From Armatimonadota bacterium (GTDB lineage: Bacteria > Armatimonadota > Armatimonadia > Armatimonadales > Armatimonadaceae), in the NCBI GenBank assembly GCA_014381035.1, contig JACMIS010000348.1, positions 1-25,752 of the forward strand: a stretch of 25,752 bases of DNA, read 5' to 3'. Under the pieces are notes generated by a model. That model ran no database searches. It was not told the origin of the DNA and saw nothing but the letters and a program-made list of their open reading frames with translations. A program made the position numbers and the translations under genes. Positions 23,801-25,752 of this stretch are shown here, piece by piece. How positions within the stretch are numbered: the first letter of the stretch is position 1; every line of letters begins with the position of its first letter.

Positions 23801-23926
23801 CGCTGTGACATTCTCCTTTCCGATACTTTTGTAACGTTGGAGAGCCGCGGGGCACCGACAGAGAATCCGCAGAGTGCGGCACCGCCGCCCCAGCGAAGAC
23901 GACGTCGCCACAAGTGACTTCTTGTG

Positions 23927-24712
23927 TCAACGTTTATTTTCTCTATATAGCGCGACGCTGTCCGCTGTGCCGTTTCCAGCGAGGATCCATTGGTAGCGAC
24001 GGCGCATGGCGGCTCCGGCGGCTTTGACCGGGAACGCGGCGTAATGACAGAGGGTGTAGCGCGACGGGCGGAGCGATACGGGGCGAATCGGAAAGCGAAC
24101 CACGTCGTCCAGATGCGCCCCCTGCAACCGCCCGGTGCGGATCAGGTAATTGAACGCGATCTGGTCCCGCCACACTCTCTTGAAGGAAAAGTTCAACTCG
24201 AACACCCGCCGGTGCGCGAACCGGTCGCAGACTTCCTCCCATTGTTCCATCACGGCACGGAACCGTCGCCCGGAAAGCAGGTACTGCCCGGCGTTGAGCG
24301 GTCGCTTCCACCAGTGCTTCCGAATCGTCCGCCAATCCATATAGGAGCAGTTGATGACCCCGGTCGTGAAATAGTGGTCTATCTGGGAAAAGTAGGTGAA
24401 ATCTTCGTCGCGGTCGAACAGCCAGTTCATGTCCCGGCACGCGATGATGTCGAGATCGAGAAACAGTATCCGGTTGTATGCAGAGAAGTCGAAATGCTTG
24501 TAGCAGGTGATACGTAACTGGATCGACTCGACCGAGTTGGGCATCGGCAGAACGATGTTGCTCGCGCCGCGATATGTCACCGGCTTGTCGGAGAAGACCA
24601 GAATCTCGCCGCGGAAGTTGCCGATGTCACGCAGGGAGTCTATCGAAGTGCGCAGATTCTCGTAATACGGGTCGTCGCCGAAAACCGTGTAGTAGACGAG
24701 GTTTTTCGCCAT
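23927..24712 (-). CDS. GT8-like glycosyltransferase
   Basis: A 261-residue GT-A fold sugar transferase. The N-terminal VYYTVFGDDPYYENLRTSIDSLRD resembles nucleotide-sugar binding segments of GT8/galactosyltransferase-like enzymes. The metal-binding DxD is LFLDLDIIA (D86, D88), a later LNAGQYLLSG matches the acceptor region, and a C-terminal HYAAFPVKAAG could supply the metal-binding His. No signal or transmembrane helix is present; the lysine/arginine-rich C-terminus may contact the membrane. It follows the Uma2 gene by five bases, so both are probably on one transcript. Donor and acceptor are unknown. Confidence 0.78.
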   Translation of the reverse strand: MAKNLVYYTVFGDDPYYENLRTSIDSLRDIGNFRGEILVFSDKPVTYRGASNIVLPMPNSVESIQLRITCYKHFDFSAYNRILFLDLDIIACRDMNWLFDRDEDFTYFSQIDHYFTTGVINCSYMDWRTIRKHWWKRPLNAGQYLLSGRRFRAVMEQWEEVCDRFAHRRVFELNFSFKRVWRDQIAFNYLIRTGRLQGAHLDDVVRFPIRPVSLRPSRYTLCHYAAFPVKAAGAAMRRRYQWILAGNGTADSVALYRENKR

Positions 24713-24717
24713 CGGCT

Positions 24718-25293
24718 TTACGGCAACAGATCATCCACGGCGATAGCGACACCGGGAAGTGAGATAGGCGTGATCGTTTCGCCGCACCCGAACATGGTTT
24801 CGATGTTATATATCCCCGCTACCGTGTCGGGTTGCCGTCGCACCTCCACGGTCTGGCTCTCTATACTCACAATCCAGTATTCGCCGATTCCAGCATGTGC
24901 ATAGATCGCTTTCTTTTGCCGTCGGTCGTACTCCAGCGAGGTGTCGGCGACCTCAACCACCAGTTCGGGCAGGGTCGTGGTTTGTGTGTCCGCATAGTCG
25001 CGGGGCGAACCTCTCAGAACTGCGACATCGGGTTCCGGCTCCGATGTCGAAAGATAGATCGGGCTTTGCACGGAAACGAAATAACCGTTCCCGAACGCCT
25101 GTTCCAGTGCCTCTGCCACGAGGTTTGTCGTCACCCAATGGCGTCTGCCCACGGGACTCATTTCGATGATCGCCCCTTCCAGTAGTTCGACCCGCCGTTC
25201 GCCAAAAACGCCGGACTCTCCTAAACGGTGATACTCGTCGCGGGTCCAACGTATCGGTGTCGGGTAAATCGGCTTCTCGGATCGGGTAATCAT
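24718..25293 (-). CDS. Uma2-family (DUF820) putative endonuclease
   Basis: A 191-residue member of the Uma2 family, a PD-(D/E)XK-fold nuclease group greatly expanded in Cyanobacteria, Chloroflexota and Armatimonadota. RRVELLEGAIIEMSPVGRRH (33-52) is the N-terminal signature; SEPEPDVAVLR supplies D89, PELVVEVADTS supplies E114, and the following RRQKKAIYAHAGIGEYWIV contains the catalytic Lys at 127/128. All expected residues are in place. Cellular function is unsettled for the family; some members lie near mobile DNA. It is the first gene of a two-gene unit with the GT8-like gene. Confidence 0.9.
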   Translation of the reverse strand: MITRSEKPIYPTPIRWTRDEYHRLGESGVFGERRVELLEGAIIEMSPVGRRHWVTTNLVAEALEQAFGNGYFVSVQSPIYLSTSEPEPDVAVLRGSPRDYADTQTTTLPELVVEVADTSLEYDRRQKKAIYAHAGIGEYWIVSIESQTVEVRRQPDTVAGIYNIETMFGCGETITPISLPGVAIAVDDLLP

Positions 25294-25584
25294 CGGCTCG
25301 TTTTCGATTTTATCGCCGATGCAGTATTCGGCACAACGGTGAAATGAAACAATACGCCGACCGGAGGCAACTCCATGTCAGTGATCCTCCTAAGAAGCAA
25401 TATGAATTTGCATTTGGGTGTATCATGGCGCAAGCTCAAGTACGAATGGTTACAGGCAGGCGACTATGTAGAAAAGTCACTCTTGTGCTATCGCGTGTGT
25501 CAGAGTTTGGCAACAGTCGGGCGATACTTGCGAATTGCTTTCAAGCCATTTCTAAATGCAAAATAAATTAGGACAACTACTGAT
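25294..25584. other. Divergent intergenic region without clear genes
   Basis: This 291-base space separates the Uma2 gene (minus) from a partial secreted-protein gene (plus). Two overlapping plus-strand frames of 63 and 75 codons occur here but have Cys/Arg-rich shadow-like composition, no ribosome site and no known motif. No convincing promoter or RNA element was found. Confidence 0.45.
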
Positions 25585-25752
25585 ATGAAGCCTCATCGAC
25601 CTCTTTTGATGATTATCGTGCTACTGTTATCCGTAGCCGTCAGTCAGGCGGCTATACCGACCCATTCTGATCCGTCTCCGAGCAACAAAACCGCGCTCGC
25701 TCTGCCGGCGGACGACTATACCAAAAAACTCGGCAAGGCACAATCCTGGAAG
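25585..25752 (+). CDS. Secreted protein, N-terminal part only
   Basis: The first 56 codons of a gene cut by the window end. The product begins MKPHRPLLMIIVLLLSVAVS and continues QAAIPTHSDPSPSNKTALAL, a clear signal peptide (cleavage after SQA or SQAA), followed by a polar stretch ending LGKAQSWK. An AGGA ribosome site lies about 12 bases before the ATG. Too little is present to name a family. Confidence 0.65.
   Translation, partial: MKPHRPLLMIIVLLLSVAVSQAAIPTHSDPSPSNKTALALPADDYTKKLGKAQSWK

Noticed and set aside
23760..23811. 15-residue leader peptide before the lipase gene with AAGGAG
   Set aside because: The AAGGAG is only two bases from the ATG and lies upstream of the probable transcription start.
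23909..23934. Possible third LacI operator (CACAAG-tgactt-CTTGTG followed by TCAACG)
   Set aside because: It shares the words TGACT and GTGTCAACG with the lectin operator, but the core is not symmetric, the size differs, and it overlaps the glycosyltransferase stop; kept only as a weak resemblance.
25344..25571. Overlapping 75- and 63-codon plus-strand frames
   Set aside because: No ribosome site, no recognised motif and unlikely composition; probably chance frames.

Overview
The window looks like chromosomal DNA of a GC-rich bacterium, most probably an Armatimonadota member (Capsulimonas/Fimbriimonas-like) or a close relative. This is inferred from two pseudopilins with the H-X9-DG C-terminal signature and a near-identical [18 protein letters not shown] helix, a LacI-regulated glycan operon, several glycoside hydrolases, a Uma2 nuclease and abundant intergenic inverted repeats. 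No 16S gene is present, so the assignment is not proven.

Layout. (1) 1-1240, minus strand: the start of a str operon, rpsL then rpsG, behind a consensus promoter; no fusA start is seen in the 114 bases after rpsG. (2) 1287-10812, plus strand: a LacI-type regulator, a pseudopilin, a GH35 beta-galactosidase, a small one-helix membrane protein, an ABC sugar-binding lipoprotein, two ABC permeases and a secreted GH53-type endo-galactanase. Several of these genes are joined by 4-base start/stop overlaps. The logic is galactan use: GH53 cuts outside, the ABC system imports, GH35 finishes in the cytoplasm. The ABC ATPase is not here and must be shared. (3) 10859-11691: a membrane-anchored ricin-type lectin behind its own promoter. 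That promoter has the same architecture and the same 11-bp palindromic core (AGTCA-S-TGACT at identical spacing) as the lacI promoter, so it is probably a second target of the same repressor. (4) 11818-14961: a 1047-residue fusion of an ImmA/IrrE-type zinc peptidase, a complete UvrD/Rep helicase and a C-terminal Fe-S nuclease-like domain; this is the most unusual protein in the window. (5) 14985-16864, minus strand: a beta-hydroxyacid dehydrogenase-family enzyme and a secreted beta-propeller-like protein. (6) 17235-21189, plus strand: a second pseudopilin, an SGNH hydrolase, an alpha/beta esterase and a GH29 alpha-L-fucosidase. (7) 21258-25293, minus strand: an amidase, a PGAP1-like lipase, a GT8-like glycosyltransferase and a Uma2 nuclease. 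(8) From 25585, plus strand: the first 56 codons of a secreted protein cut by the window end.

Throughout the window, spaces between genes carry inverted or tandem phrase-like repeats with different word content. One of them lies in frame inside the helicase fusion. Perfect GC-rich palindromes follow both pseudopilin genes. No tRNA, rRNA, CRISPR array, transposase or phage gene was seen.
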